A DNA stretch of 6,731 bases, from contig JAUZEI010000077.1 of the NCBI GenBank assembly GCA_030839105.1, forward strand, positions 1 to 6,731, in the 5' to 3' direction. Shown in pieces: positions 5,946-6,731 of the stretch. Origin of the DNA: Actinomycetota bacterium. GTDB lineage: Bacteria > Actinomycetota > Acidimicrobiia > IMCC26256 > PALSA-610. The notes below the pieces were generated by a model, which was not told the origin of the DNA, did not search any database, and saw nothing but the letters and a program-made list of their open reading frames with translations. The position numbers and the translations under genes are program-made. Every line of letters begins with the position of its first letter. Positions within the stretch are counted from its first letter, which is position 1.

Positions 5946-6731
5946 GGGAGGGCGATGAGTTGTTGGACGCCCTCGGTGTCCTCGATCGCGCCGGTTATCG
6001 CCCCGTCGGTTGCGCGCCGGATCTCGATCCGCCCGTCTTGCACGACGAGCAGTGCGCGGGCGTCGGCCGTCCACGACAGCGGCAGCGTCGGGCTCGCGGG
6101 TGCGACGCCCTTGGTCCGGGCGATGATCTCGCCATTGGCGGAGTCGAGCAGGAAGATGTCGCCCCGGTTCGTCGAGATCGCGAGTCGCGTCCCGTCCGGC
6201 GAGAACGTACCGAACGCGGGAACGCCGGTCAGGTGGATCTGTTCGAGGCGGGGCTGGTCGACGTCGTAGATGTAGATGTTGCAGCCGCTGTACGCGCATG
6301 CGCCCATGAACACGACCGAGCGCGGGCTCGAGACGAGGAACTGATCCAAAGGCAACGGGAACGAGATCTGCGTGATCGTCCGGTGGGGCGTACTCGGCGT
6401 ACTCGGCGAACTCGTCGTGTTCGCCGTGTTCGCCGTGTGCGGCCACAACAGCCAGCGCCCGTGGTCGTCGTACGCGATGAAACCCCGATCGACTGCGCCG
6501 ATGACATGCAGACCGGCCGGCACCTGCTCGACCGTGTCGCCCCGGTCGGGGCGGATCGTCCCATTGCTCAGCAGCCACCACCGGCCGGGAGTGACGGCGC
6601 GGATCGCCGTGACGCGCGCGGGAAACGGGCGGACCCCGATCGGATGGGTGGACACGAGCGTTTGCTGGAACGTCCACGCGAGCAACGACGACCCGTTCTG
6701 GTCGGTGACCGTGACGTGCCCCTCGGGCAGT
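5942..6731 (-). CDS. Beta-propeller (WD40/TolB-like) protein, N terminus outside the window
   Basis: The frame is open to the window edge. 262 residues are visible (first complete codon 6730-6728), ending at TAG 5944-5942. There is no ATG or GTG in the frame near the edge, and the TTG at 6685 falls within similar-looking sequence, so the true start is probably beyond 6731. The visible part reads as repeated four-strand blades. The clearest is FGTFSPDGTRLAISTNRGDI followed by FLLDSANGEII (about 6130-6214), and the last is LSWTADARALLVVQDGRIEI with RRATDGAI. Earlier Trp-rich blades contain GRWWLLSNGTI and GRWLLWPH. Two Cys six positions apart (ACAYSGCNIYIYD, about 6300-6280) could form a disulfide if the protein is exported. 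A Thr/Ser/Pro linker is encoded by a 9-bp tandem repeat. Such propellers usually serve as binding or scaffold domains. I cannot name its partner or function, nor see whether a signal peptide exists. Confidence 0.75.
   Translation of the reverse strand, partial: LPEGHVTVTDQNGSSLLAWTFQQTLVSTHPIGVRPFPARVTAIRAVTPGRWWLLSNGTIRPDRGDTVEQVPAGLHVIGAVDRGFIAYDDHGRWLLWPHTANTANTTSSPSTPSTPHRTITQISFPLPLDQFLVSSPRSVVFMGACAYSGCNIYIYDVDQPRLEQIHLTGVPAFGTFSPDGTRLAISTNRGDIFLLDSANGEIIARTKGVAPASPTLPLSWTADARALLVVQDGRIEIRRATDGAITGAIEDTEGVQQLIALP
6389..6442. repeat. Six-unit 9-bp tandem repeat within the propeller gene
   Basis: On the + strand six adjacent 9-bp units can be read: CGTACTCGG twice, CGAACTCGT, CGTGTTCGC twice, then CGTGTGCGG. 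The unit is three codons, so the - strand gene keeps its frame and encodes a run of triplets (PHT, ANT, ANT, TSS, PST, PST). The result is a polar Thr/Ser/Pro linker between propeller blades. Copy number could change by slippage without a frameshift. Confidence 0.8.

Noticed and set aside
5937..5953. Possible bidirectional terminator at the nuoN/propeller junction
   Set aside because: The stem is only 4 bp with a 9-nt loop and no T-run on either side.
5331..6677. A 448-codon open frame on the - strand, antisense to the end of nuoN and overlapping the propeller gene
   Set aside because: It has Arg/Asp/His-rich low-complexity composition typical of shadow frames in GC-rich DNA. The alternative frame gives clear propeller motifs, and nuoN is unambiguous.
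6685..6731. TTG at 6685 as the start of the propeller gene
   Set aside because: The frame stays open upstream to the edge with propeller-like sequence, and no ribosome binding site lies at a suitable distance. The gene most likely begins outside the window.

Overview
The window carries the distal end of a bacterial respiratory complex I (NADH:quinone oxidoreductase, type I NDH) operon on the + strand, followed by the C-terminal part of a beta-propeller protein gene on the - strand. The DNA is GC-rich (by eye about two thirds). Gene order, GTG starts and the character of the Nuo proteins fit a high-GC actinobacterium. An Acidimicrobiia-like lineage is a guess and cannot be fixed from this window alone.

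Layout: nuoJ (5' end missing, ends at 421), nuoK (418-744), an 88-nt gap (745-832), nuoL (833-2839), nuoM (2839-4440), nuoN (4437-5945), then a convergent propeller gene (5942 to beyond 6731). Junctions are tight. nuoJ/nuoK and nuoM/nuoN overlap by GTGA, nuoL/nuoM by one base (TGATG), and nuoN and the propeller gene share a palindromic CTAG that holds both TAG stops. The only open junction is nuoK/nuoL. It contains an inverted repeat over a possible ribosome binding site and a possible 24-codon ORF whose stop overlaps the nuoL start as ATGA.

Together NuoJ, K, L, M and N form most of the membrane arm. NuoL, M and N are the three antiporter-like proton channels, and NuoK and NuoJ link them to the quinone site. 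All the key charged residues I looked for in NuoK, L, M and N (TM5 Glu, TM7 and TM8 Lys/His, TM12 Lys/Glu, and the two NuoK Glu) are present, so the module looks functional. The peripheral arm genes and NuoA/H would lie upstream, outside the window.

I found no mobile element, CRISPR array, tRNA/rRNA or clear intrinsic terminator. This is mostly a conserved housekeeping region. The points worth a second look are the nuoK-nuoL gap, the CTAG convergence, a Gly-to-Ser change in NuoJ, and the unassigned propeller gene with its in-frame 9-bp repeat.
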